From: Zhongshania aliphaticivorans
Lineage (GTDB): Bacteria; Pseudomonadota; Gammaproteobacteria; Pseudomonadales; Spongiibacteraceae
DNA length: 64,000 nt
NCBI RefSeq assembly: GCF_902705875.1
Contig: NZ_CACSIK010000003.1
Coordinates: 1-64,000, forward strand
Direction of reading: 5' to 3'
Below, piece after piece: positions 8,550 to 16,581 of this stretch. The notes beneath the pieces were generated by a model. The model made no database searches, was not told the DNA's origin, and saw only the letters and a program-made list of their open reading frames with translations. A program made the translations under genes and the position numbers. Numbering within the stretch: the first letter of the stretch is position 1; each line of letters begins with the position of its first letter.

Positions 8550-9893
8550 TTAAAACACATATTTGGCACTGAACTGCAGCCTATTTACATCGCCGCTATC
8601 GTCACCATTAACGGGACGTTCAATTGTTTTTCTTGCATGAATATATTCAAGCCCAAAACTTAATGCAGAAACGGGGGAATAGATGAGGTTAGCGTGAGCA
8701 CTTTGATATGACGCCGCAGTGGTACTAGCAACACTACTGGGGTTATCTGCTGAACTAGCGGACACCACGACACTGCTACGCCACTTCGGCGCCCAATAAT
8801 GCCGATACGCGAGATACCCGCCGACAGAATCGATTAATTTAATGTCGCCATTATCTGTAATGATGCCATCTCGATAACTCTGCAAACCCAAATAGCGACC
8901 TAAGGCATTACCACCATTAAGTTGCAGGCGAATATCATCTACACCAAGTTGCCACACTCCAGCAAAACTAAAACCATAGCCGTAGACCTTATCCTCGCCA
9001 GCAACCGCTTGCGCCTGACTGTTATTAAAGTTTTGCTTATAAGCGATTTCGCGGACTACTGCCGACAAACTATAGTTAAAATCACCGGACGTTTGGTTGT
9101 ACCGGAAAACAATATCCGGCATCGTATTATTATCGTAAGCGCCCGCCCCGGCATCCGAACCACTTTGCCCATACAATCCGCTTGACGGGTTTTCCAGCGA
9201 CATCATCATCGCACTGCCATCTGCCAATGTTTGCGTCCAACGCAATTGCGCTTGGCGCTCAAATAACGTGCCTACGGGCCCCACAAAGTCTAATGTGTCG
9301 GGCAAACTGCCAACATTAAAAAAAGTGCTCCACGTTTGCCCCGCCAACAAAGTGCTCTTTTTACTATATTGCCAATTCAAGTAAGCATGCCGGACCCTCG
9401 ATACGGAAGAATTACTAATTCGCTCATCACCTATCTGATTAATCCCGAAATCCATTTCGATATACGTCGTTATTACACCAACGTCCGTATCACGTGCTGT
9501 TTTAAACCAAATGCGCGAATGCTTTGCCTGCATATCAACATAACTGTCACCAGATTCCCCACCTATCGGTATGGTGGATGCGACAAGGAAGTCATCCCCT
9601 ACCGCAGCCAAAGAGCGATCGCCATCGCTATAATGACTAGCCAGCACATCTAACTTAATATACCCACCAAAACTGTACTGCGTCTCAGATGTTGATGCGG
9701 CTTCTTCGGAAGAATTTTCTTGTTCAGCAAGCGCAGCCTCCAATCGCGCCACACGCTGTTCAATAGTTTCGAGCGGAGTGACTTCGGCCATCACCGAGAA
9801 CGGTAGTGCCAAACAGACAGCAGACGTCATTACGTTCCACCTAGGCAAACAGAAAGCCGAGGCACCTTGAATTAATTTATTATTTTTTATCAT
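8550..9893 (-). CDS. DcaP-like trimeric outer-membrane porin
   Basis: The mature protein is a beta-barrel porin. It has a signal peptide (basic start, hydrophobic stretch around residues 20-34, AMA/E-like cleavage), then a short coiled coil (LETIEQRVARLEAALAEQE), then alternating amphipathic strands. It ends in YVF, the terminal-aromatic signature recognised by the BAM machinery. The coiled coil plus barrel is typical of DcaP porins, which take up dicarboxylates and aromatic acids. I prefer the ATG at 9893 (447 aa), which has GAG a few bases upstream, over a TTG at 9950. It is divergent from acs and shares its regulatory region. The substrate is inferred. Confidence 0.82.
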   Translation of the reverse strand: MIKNNKLIQGASAFCLPRWNVMTSAVCLALPFSVMAEVTPLETIEQRVARLEAALAEQENSSEEAASTSETQYSFGGYIKLDVLASHYSDGDRSLAAVGDDFLVASTIPIGGESGDSYVDMQAKHSRIWFKTARDTDVGVITTYIEMDFGINQIGDERISNSSVSRVRHAYLNWQYSKKSTLLAGQTWSTFFNVGSLPDTLDFVGPVGTLFERQAQLRWTQTLADGSAMMMSLENPSSGLYGQSGSDAGAGAYDNNTMPDIVFRYNQTSGDFNYSLSAVVREIAYKQNFNNSQAQAVAGEDKVYGYGFSFAGVWQLGVDDIRLQLNGGNALGRYLGLQSYRDGIITDNGDIKLIDSVGGYLAYRHYWAPKWRSSVVVSASSADNPSSVASTTAASYQSAHANLIYSPVSALSFGLEYIHARKTIERPVNGDDSGDVNRLQFSAKYVF

Positions 9894-9974
9894 AGTGAGC
9901 TCTTTCGAATCAGTAAGTAACACGAAATTTATAGCCCTACTATCAACCAATCGGTATTAGCCATTAGTCATATA

Positions 9975-10027
9975 TAGACCAAAGTCTAAGTCACTCAATA
10001 AATCTATAGGTACTAGACCAAGGTCTA
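9975..10027. promoter_or_regulatory. Two palindromic operators between the porin gene and acs (probable CrbR sites)
   Basis: TAGACCAAAGTCTA (9975-9988) and the perfect palindrome TAGACCAAGGTCTA (10014-10027) are 39 bases apart. The first is centred about 51 bases upstream of a minus-strand -10 (TATAAA, 9928-9933) for the porin. The second is centred about 47 bases upstream of a plus-strand AATAAT (10065-10070) for acs. Neither promoter has a good -35, as expected for activated promoters. Related sites lie at 8521 and 16391. Confidence 0.6.
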
Positions 10028-10091
10028 ATTCTCTTTATGCTTTAGATCCGCGATAGTTAGCAGCAATAATTGATAAATGGAGCCCACGGTT

Positions 10092-12068
10092 ATGGCTACG
10101 CCCACAACGTCCAACATTCATTACCCAGTTCACACCAAGGTTAGGGATACAGCACATATAAACACCGAAACCCATACCACGCTTTACCAACAGTCGCTGG
10201 AAACACCTGAAGCCTTTTGGGCCAAGCAAGCTGAACGCATAGACTGGGTTGTTAAACCAAGCACCATCAAGAACTGTAGTTTTGACAAAGACAAGCTAGC
10301 GATTCGCTGGTTTGAAGACGGGCGGCTCAACGCCAGCGTAAATTGCCTAGATCGCCACCTAGAGCAGCACGGAAACCAGCTCGCAATGATCTGGGAACCC
10401 GACAGCGAAACCGCCACGGTCAGAAAATACACTTACCAACAACTCCACACTGAGGTCTGCAAACTTGCCAACGGATTAAAGAGCCTCGGTGTTGCTAAGG
10501 GTGAAGTTGTCACGCTGTATATGCCAATGATTCCGGAAGCTACCATCGCCATGCTCGCCTGCGCGCGTATTGGCGCCGTACACTCCGTCGTTTTCGGGGG
10601 ATTTTCACCAGAAGCACTTGCCGGCCGAATAGAAGATGGCCAATCAAAGCTAGTGATTACCGCCGATGCAGGAAATCGAGGCGGGCGACGTGTCGCTCTT
10701 AAAGATAATGTTGATGAAGCCATCTCGCTATGTACACCCGACTTGGTTCAAAACGTGTTAGTGGTTAACCACTGCGAAGCCAAAACCAGCTGGCAAACCC
10801 AACGCGATGTTGATTACAAAACACTAATAGAAAAACAAAACGATAATTGCGCCCCAGAAGTCATGGCCGCAGAGGACCCCCTCTTTATTTTGTACACATC
10901 TGGCTCTACCGGAAAGCCCAAAGGAGCGGTACACAGCACTGGCGGCTACATGGTGTATACATCACTGAGTCACCATTGTGTTTTCGACTATAAACCCGGC
11001 GAAATATATTGGTGCATGGCTGACATCGGCTGGATTACCGGCCACAGCTACGCGGTTTACGGACCACTCAGCAACGCCGCAACCATGGTAATGTACGAAG
11101 GTATTCCCAATTATCCTGATGCCGGCAGACTTGCCCGTATCATCGATAAACATCAAGTAAACATCCTCTACACAGCACCAACGGTTATTCGCGCCCTAAT
11201 GGCCTGCCGCGACGAAGCGCTTGCCAATACCGACCGCCGCTCTCTACGCTTGCTAGGAACTGCCGGCGAACCCATAAATCCAGAGGCATGGACGTGGTTT
11301 TACGAACAGTTTGGCCATAGTCAATGCCCAATTCTGGATACCTGGTGGCAAACCGAAACCGGTGGCATAATGATTGCCCCACTCCCTGGTGCTATCGGCT
11401 TAAAGCCCGGTTCAGCCACCGTACCCTTCTTCGGTATTCACGCCGCACTCGTCGATAATAATGGCAAGTTATTGCACGGCGAAGCCGAAGGCAATCTTGT
11501 TATTTGTGATAGCTGGCCTGGTCAAATGCGCACTATTTTCGGCGATCACCAGCGCTTTATTGATACCTACTTTTCCACCTTTGAAGGATACTATTTCAGC
11601 AGCGACGGAGCCCGACGAGATGAAGACGGCTACTACTGGATTACCGGAAGGGTGGATGATGTATTAAACGTATCAGGCCACCGGTTAGGCACGGCTGAAT
11701 TAGAAAGTGCATTGGCTGCTCACCCTTTAGTTGCAGAGGCAGCGGTTGTGGGTTTCCCGCACCCGATTAAAGGCGAAGGCATTTATGCCTACATTACGCT
11801 TACCGACAAAACCGCTGAGGGTGAAACACTGCGCAACGAACTCAAACAATGGTTACGCAAAGAGATTGGGCCCATCGCCGCCACCGATGTTATTCAATGG
11901 ACTGACGATTTACCCAAGACCCGCTCAGGAAAAATCATGCGGCGAATTCTGAGAAAGATTGCCGCCGATGATTATGAAAACCTCGGTGACTTATCAACGC
12001 TCGCTGACCCAGCGGTAGTTACCAAACTCATTGAGACTCATAGCGAAGAAATCACCCGTATTGCCTAA
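10092..12068 (+). CDS. acs: Acetyl-CoA synthetase (AMP-forming)
   Basis: This cytoplasmic ligase, 658 residues from the preferred start, activates acetate to acetyl-CoA via acetyl-adenylate. Landmarks are the P-loop-like [11 protein letters not shown] near residues 265-275, WWQTETG near 425, the hinge region [20 protein letters not shown] near 520-540, and TRSGKIMRR with the acetylatable lysine near residue 619. I chose the ATG at 10092 because GGAG sits nine bases upstream. The ATG at 10077 has no ribosome-binding site and lies at the expected transcription start. The symporter, the porin and the two-component system next door all point to acetate use. Confidence 0.95.
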   Translation: MATPTTSNIHYPVHTKVRDTAHINTETHTTLYQQSLETPEAFWAKQAERIDWVVKPSTIKNCSFDKDKLAIRWFEDGRLNASVNCLDRHLEQHGNQLAMIWEPDSETATVRKYTYQQLHTEVCKLANGLKSLGVAKGEVVTLYMPMIPEATIAMLACARIGAVHSVVFGGFSPEALAGRIEDGQSKLVITADAGNRGGRRVALKDNVDEAISLCTPDLVQNVLVVNHCEAKTSWQTQRDVDYKTLIEKQNDNCAPEVMAAEDPLFILYTSGSTGKPKGAVHSTGGYMVYTSLSHHCVFDYKPGEIYWCMADIGWITGHSYAVYGPLSNAATMVMYEGIPNYPDAGRLARIIDKHQVNILYTAPTVIRALMACRDEALANTDRRSLRLLGTAGEPINPEAWTWFYEQFGHSQCPILDTWWQTETGGIMIAPLPGAIGLKPGSATVPFFGIHAALVDNNGKLLHGEAEGNLVICDSWPGQMRTIFGDHQRFIDTYFSTFEGYYFSSDGARRDEDGYYWITGRVDDVLNVSGHRLGTAELESALAAHPLVAEAAVVGFPHPIKGEGIYAYITLTDKTAEGETLRNELKQWLRKEIGPIAATDVIQWTDDLPKTRSGKIMRRILRKIAADDYENLGDLSTLADPAVVTKLIETHSEEITRIA

Positions 12069-12086
12069 ATTCCGTTGTGGACTTTT

Positions 12087-12109
12087 GCCCTGCATAGCAG
12101 GGCTTTTTT
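12087..12109 (+). terminator. Rho-independent terminator after acs
   Basis: The perfect stem GCCCTGC/GCAGGGC (12087-12103, loop ATA) is followed directly by TTTTTT. It separates acs from the downstream response-regulator gene, so crbR needs its own promoter or read-through. Confidence 0.9.
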
Positions 12110-12151
12110 CTATACACTGTTGCCAAAACTAATTAATAAAAAAGGCGCCAG

Positions 12152-12808
12152 ATGAACACCCTCCGATTTATCATTGCCGACGATCACCCTCTGTTTCGCG
12201 CCGCGCTTAAAGTAAACCTTTCCCAAAATTTTGAGCAATGCATTATTCACGAAGCGGCATCCATCGCGGAGCTGCAAGACTTACTGGTAATTGACAGCGA
12301 ATGCGACCTCATTTTATTAGACTTACATATGCCAGATGCGAAGGGATTTAGCGGTTTAATACATTTACAGGCACACTACCCTGAAATCCCTGTCATGGTC
12401 ATTTCCGGAAGCGAAACCCCCGATGTAATGGCTCGCGCCATCGATCACGGTGCAGCCGGTTTTTTACCTAAAAGCAGTCAGGTTGAAGTGATGACACGCG
12501 CTATTAACGCCGTTACTGCTGGCTCACGCTGGCTCCCCAACAATATTCATTACCAAGCAGAAAAAGACCACAGCGATCAACAATTAGCGAATGACATAGC
12601 CAGCCTAACGCCCCAGCAATTCCGCGTCGCAACCCTGTTAGTACAAGGTTTATTAAACAAGCAGATCGCCTACGAACTCCATGTCACCGAAGCGACGATC
12701 AAAGCGCACGTCACTGAAATATTCCGCAAGCTTGGCGTCCATTCACGAACCCAAGCCGCCTTACTATTTAGCCGCTTAGAAGTCACACCACCACAATTGA
12801 CCGACTAA
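12152..12808 (+). CDS. crbR: CrbR-like LuxR-family response regulator of acetate metabolism
   Basis: This 218-residue two-domain regulator has a receiver domain (residues 5-120) with acidic pocket D10-D11, phospho-acceptor D57 (LLDLHMPD) and K107, followed by a LuxR/NarL helix-turn-helix (about 148-210, NKQIAYELHVTEATIKAHV). In Vibrio and Pseudomonas, CrbS/CrbR (MxtR/ErdR) activates acs and related carboxylate genes. Here the regulator lies between acs and a CrbS-type kinase, so I assign that role by architecture and context. It is convergent with crbS, with ten bases between the stops. It is the natural candidate to bind the palindromes at 8521, 9975, 10014 and 16391. Confidence 0.85.
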   Translation: MNTLRFIIADDHPLFRAALKVNLSQNFEQCIIHEAASIAELQDLLVIDSECDLILLDLHMPDAKGFSGLIHLQAHYPEIPVMVISGSETPDVMARAIDHGAAGFLPKSSQVEVMTRAINAVTAGSRWLPNNIHYQAEKDHSDQQLANDIASLTPQQFRVATLLVQGLLNKQIAYELHVTEATIKAHVTEIFRKLGVHSRTQAALLFSRLEVTPPQLTD

Positions 12809-12818
12809 CAAGCCCTTT

Positions 12819-15800
12819 TTAACGTTGTAACAATTGCCGCATAACCCCTCTTAACGCGGCGGGCTTAACTGGCTTTGACATAAACCTATATCCAGCACAC
12901 TCAACCTTAGCACGTACATCAGGGCTATTATCGGCACTGATTATTACCGCCGGCAAGCAAGTATCCCAGCGGTAATTCAGGGCCTGAATAAGGTCTAAAC
13001 CCGTTTCATTATTATCTAAATGAAAATCCGCCAACACAATATCCGGTGCGGTTTCTAAACGCCACTGGCCAAGTACTTCACCAAGGTTTGCGCCAGTATA
13101 AACTCGGCATCCCCATTGGCTGAGCAGCGCTTGCATTCCCGCTCTAATACCCACTTCATTATCTATGCAGAGAACACTAACCCCTTTCAATTCCGACTCT
13201 AAACCCGATGAGATTGAGGTAAGCTGACGTATTCGCTGCTGCCCCGCAGGCACACTAATAGAAAATACACTTCCTCGCCCTTCAACGGAGCTCAAGGTGA
13301 CTTTGTGCCCAAGCAGCCCACTAATCCGCTGAACAATAGACAAACCTAAACCAAGCCCCTGCTCAGACTCGCGGCGAGACACACTATGAGAGCGTTCAAA
13401 TTCATCAAACACACGCTGCTGATCTTGTACAGATATACCGAGGCCGGTATCCCAAACTTGAATTAAAATACTATCGCCACGCCGTCGGCTAGCAAGTAGC
13501 ACACCACCCGAGCGGGTGTATTGAAGGGCATTAGAAAGAAAGTTTTGAATCACCCGGCGCAGTAGCTTCTGGTCGCTGTATACCCAACAATCTGAAGCGC
13601 GATAACGTAATTTCAAGCCATTGTTTTTAGCAAACAGGGCGCACTCGCGCGCGAGGGGTTCAAGTATGTCCCGCAGACAAAAATCACTGCGCTTCAGCTC
13701 AACATTTCCCGAGTCCAGACGAGCCACTTCGCGCAGCGAGGTAATTAAATTTTCTGCACCCGTTAGGGCAGAATCTATATGCTCGACCGCTGACGAAAAT
13801 TCAGTTCCTTTGGTTTCATGCGTTAACGCCGCGGTAAACAAACGCGCCGCACTGATAGGCTGTAATAAATCATGGCTTGCTGCGGCAAGAAAACGACTCT
13901 TACTGGCATAAACCGTATTTAATTCCCGCTCTATTTTCGCTCGAGCTTGGTTTTCATTTGCTAAAGAATCGTTTGCAGCAGCCAAGGCCGATGTTCGTTC
14001 AACAACGCGTTGCTCAAGATCATATTTTGCCTTATCCAACTCATCAAATACTCGCCGATACTCACTAATATCTGTATAAGTGGTAACGTAACCGCCTCGC
14101 GCCATGGGCGTTCCACAAATTTCAATAACCAGACCGTTGGGCAGCGATCGTTCAATTCGATAGGGCTTGCCATCACTTAGCAAAGCTAAACGCCGTGAAA
14201 TTGCGCCATCGACATCGCTATCCGCATTCTGCAAATAACCCCGCTCAGCGTTAAATTGATACACTTTAGCAATAGGGCAGCCAACGTAGAGTAAACGTTC
14301 TGGAAAGCCGAACAATTCAATATAGCGATTATTCCAGGCAACTAAATCCAAATTAGCGTCAACCACGCTAATCCCTTGAGGAATTGTCTCTAGGGTAACT
14401 TGCAGCAAATCTTGACCAAACTGTAACTGCTTAGACGTATCGCCAATCAACAACACAAACTCATCTAGTGCTAAAGGCTTTTTGCGCTGCAATAAATCTA
14501 AGGTTCGATGTGCAGAAACCGCTCCAACTATTGCAGCCAATGCCGCCTCCACCTCTTTCACGACAAACCTAGGTACTAAATCATTAGGTAATAAGCGCTG
14601 TCCCACTCGCTGCTCAAACCGCTGCCATAACTGGCGGCTGCGCTCAGACCCCAGCAACGGCGTCAGCATTCGCTGCAACTGCCACCCTTCCACCTTCGTA
14701 AGCTCAAAATCGGCCTTCTTATAACCAGTACCTAAGCGTAATTGCGTAAACGCCCGCGCTTGACGTAACTCTATAGCGCGAAACCGACTAAACACAGACA
14801 CGAGCACCAAGCTCAGGCAATTAAGCACCAAACTCCAAAAGACGCCATGACTTAAGGGATCCAAGAAGTTAACACCGAACAACGCATCAGGTATTAACCA
14901 CCATTGGTCAAATAAGCCCTGCACAAGCAAAGGGTGATTTGTATCCAATAATGCAGGTAAAAGCAGGCAATAACACCACAGGAGACCGCCAGAAAATAAC
15001 CCTGCTATCACGCCTCGGGAGTGTGCTCTAGGCCAATACAATGCGGCAAGAATCGCAGGAAGTAATTGCGCGGCGGCAGCAAAAGACAACAAACCTATCG
15101 ATGCCAAACCACTACGATGTGATAACTGCTGCTCAACCAACCAAGCAGCCAAAAGAACCGCAGCAATCGCGCCGCGCCTAGCTAACTGCAACCAGCGCGC
15201 ATTAATACTGTGAGCACGGTTAAAATACTGCCATAGTGGTACCATCCACTCATTACAAATCATGACCGATAGCGTGACACACGCCACAATCACCATCCCC
15301 GTCGCCGCCGACAAGCCACCCATCAAGGCAACAATTGCTAAGCTAGTACTTCCTGCCGCGAGGGGTGCAGACACCACCGCCATATCAGCACTACCGCCAG
15401 CTAAGGATAGCCCATCACCTAAGAGAGATTGCCCCAATACCGCCACAGGCCCTATCAAGAGGCAAAACAAAACCAAGTAAATCGGAAATATCCATCGCGC
15501 GCTACGCATGTCACGACGACTATGACTCTCTACTACCATGACATGAAACTGCCTTGGTAAGCACACGATTGCAGCCCCAGCCAATAGCAATTGAGTGACG
15601 AAATTAACCGGTTCAGGCAAGGTAGTTAACTTGCCATAATTAATATCAAAACCACGCTCAGAGGCGCTCGACAGAACGCTTAATGCAAACAAGCCTACAG
15701 CCAAAAATGCGGTCAACTTAACCACCGACTCCACAGCAATCGCAGCCATTAAACCTCGATGGCGGTGCCGTTTATCAACAACTCGTGTGCCAAAAACAAC

Positions 15801-16313
15801 GGTAAATACCACTAAGATTAATGCTGCAATAAAACTAGTGCTACTATGGTTTGATACCTCGCTAGATTGCCAAATATGCTGCACCGTTATCCAAGCTTGG
15901 GTCACCGCTTTAAGCTGTAAAGCGATGTATGGCAAGCTACCCGCCACGGCTATTAGAGTTACCAAGGCAGCAAGGAACTGATGTTTACCATAGCGTGAGC
16001 CAATAAAATCAGCGATTGATGTCACCCGATTCCGAGTACTCACTACAGACAAGCGTCGAATAAACGGCCACGCAAACAGAAATAGTAATACCGGCCCCAG
16101 ATATATAGGGACAAAAGACCAGCCATCCTCAACCGCCTGGCCAATCGCACCAAAAAATGTCCATGAACTGCAATATACCGCTAGAGATAAACTATATATA
16201 AAGGCTCGCAATCTTGCAGGCCGGTGAGCGTGTCGATCAGCCCACCATGCAATTAGAAATAAGCAGCCGACGTATACAAACGCCAATAATACAATCCATT
16301 GATTTGTCAGCAC
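12819..16313 (-). CDS. crbS: CrbS-like hybrid histidine kinase with N-terminal sodium/solute symporter domain
   Basis: This 1164-residue membrane sensor has, in order: an SSS/SLC5 transporter-like domain with about 13 helices (residues 1-510); a linker; a PAS domain (about 630-750, FGQDLLQVTLETIPQGISVVD start); a coiled coil; HisKA with phospho-acceptor H814 (AASHDLLQPISA); HATPase (about 915-1035, with DTGLGIS and GLGLGLSI); and a receiver domain with D1096 (VLADFHLD). This matches CrbS, which controls acetate metabolism through CrbR. The transporter domain suggests sensing coupled to substrate binding or transport. A copy of the shared palindrome lies about 80 bases upstream of the start (16391), which suggests autoregulation. 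Confidence 0.9.
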   Translation of the reverse strand: MLTNQWIVLLAFVYVGCLFLIAWWADRHAHRPARLRAFIYSLSLAVYCSSWTFFGAIGQAVEDGWSFVPIYLGPVLLFLFAWPFIRRLSVVSTRNRVTSIADFIGSRYGKHQFLAALVTLIAVAGSLPYIALQLKAVTQAWITVQHIWQSSEVSNHSSTSFIAALILVVFTVVFGTRVVDKRHRHRGLMAAIAVESVVKLTAFLAVGLFALSVLSSASERGFDINYGKLTTLPEPVNFVTQLLLAGAAIVCLPRQFHVMVVESHSRRDMRSARWIFPIYLVLFCLLIGPVAVLGQSLLGDGLSLAGGSADMAVVSAPLAAGSTSLAIVALMGGLSAATGMVIVACVTLSVMICNEWMVPLWQYFNRAHSINARWLQLARRGAIAAVLLAAWLVEQQLSHRSGLASIGLLSFAAAAQLLPAILAALYWPRAHSRGVIAGLFSGGLLWCYCLLLPALLDTNHPLLVQGLFDQWWLIPDALFGVNFLDPLSHGVFWSLVLNCLSLVLVSVFSRFRAIELRQARAFTQLRLGTGYKKADFELTKVEGWQLQRMLTPLLGSERSRQLWQRFEQRVGQRLLPNDLVPRFVVKEVEAALAAIVGAVSAHRTLDLLQRKKPLALDEFVLLIGDTSKQLQFGQDLLQVTLETIPQGISVVDANLDLVAWNNRYIELFGFPERLLYVGCPIAKVYQFNAERGYLQNADSDVDGAISRRLALLSDGKPYRIERSLPNGLVIEICGTPMARGGYVTTYTDISEYRRVFDELDKAKYDLEQRVVERTSALAAANDSLANENQARAKIERELNTVYASKSRFLAAASHDLLQPISAARLFTAALTHETKGTEFSSAVEHIDSALTGAENLITSLREVARLDSGNVELKRSDFCLRDILEPLARECALFAKNNGLKLRYRASDCWVYSDQKLLRRVIQNFLSNALQYTRSGGVLLASRRRGDSILIQVWDTGLGISVQDQQRVFDEFERSHSVSRRESEQGLGLGLSIVQRISGLLGHKVTLSSVEGRGSVFSISVPAGQQRIRQLTSISSGLESELKGVSVLCIDNEVGIRAGMQALLSQWGCRVYTGANLGEVLGQWRLETAPDIVLADFHLDNNETGLDLIQALNYRWDTCLPAVIISADNSPDVRAKVECAGYRFMSKPVKPAALRGVMRQLLQR

Positions 16314-16390
16314 CCAACCTCACCACACCGATCATCGGCAATCGCTAAATGAATAATCACAGTCTAGCGTAAGACCTAACTCATAATACC

Positions 16391-16404
16391 TCGACAATAG
16401 TCTA
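16391..16404. promoter_or_regulatory. Palindromic operator copy 4, between crbS and rapA
   Basis: TCGACAATAGTCTA matches the pattern TMGACMNNRGTCKA, with one base off the best half-site (GACA instead of GACC). It is about 80 bases upstream of the crbS start and about 180 before rapA. No clear -10 can be assigned. The remainder of 16314-16581 shows no gene. Confidence 0.4.
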
Positions 16405-16581
16405 TATTTTCAACCGTAAGATTTGTGTCATAAAAAAGAAAGTAAGTTGATGACGGGCAGATTTACGGTATTAAACCTTTCACTTCGCTTCGGTGATGCG
16501 TAACATTCGCACTCCGGAAATTAGGGTAGGCACCATCCGCCCTATGAGCCTACTCAATACACCGAGCCATACCCATACTTT

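Noticed and set aside
10077..10091. Upstream ATG of acs
   Set aside because: There is no ribosome-binding site, and it coincides with the expected transcript start. The ATG at 10092 has GGAG at good spacing.
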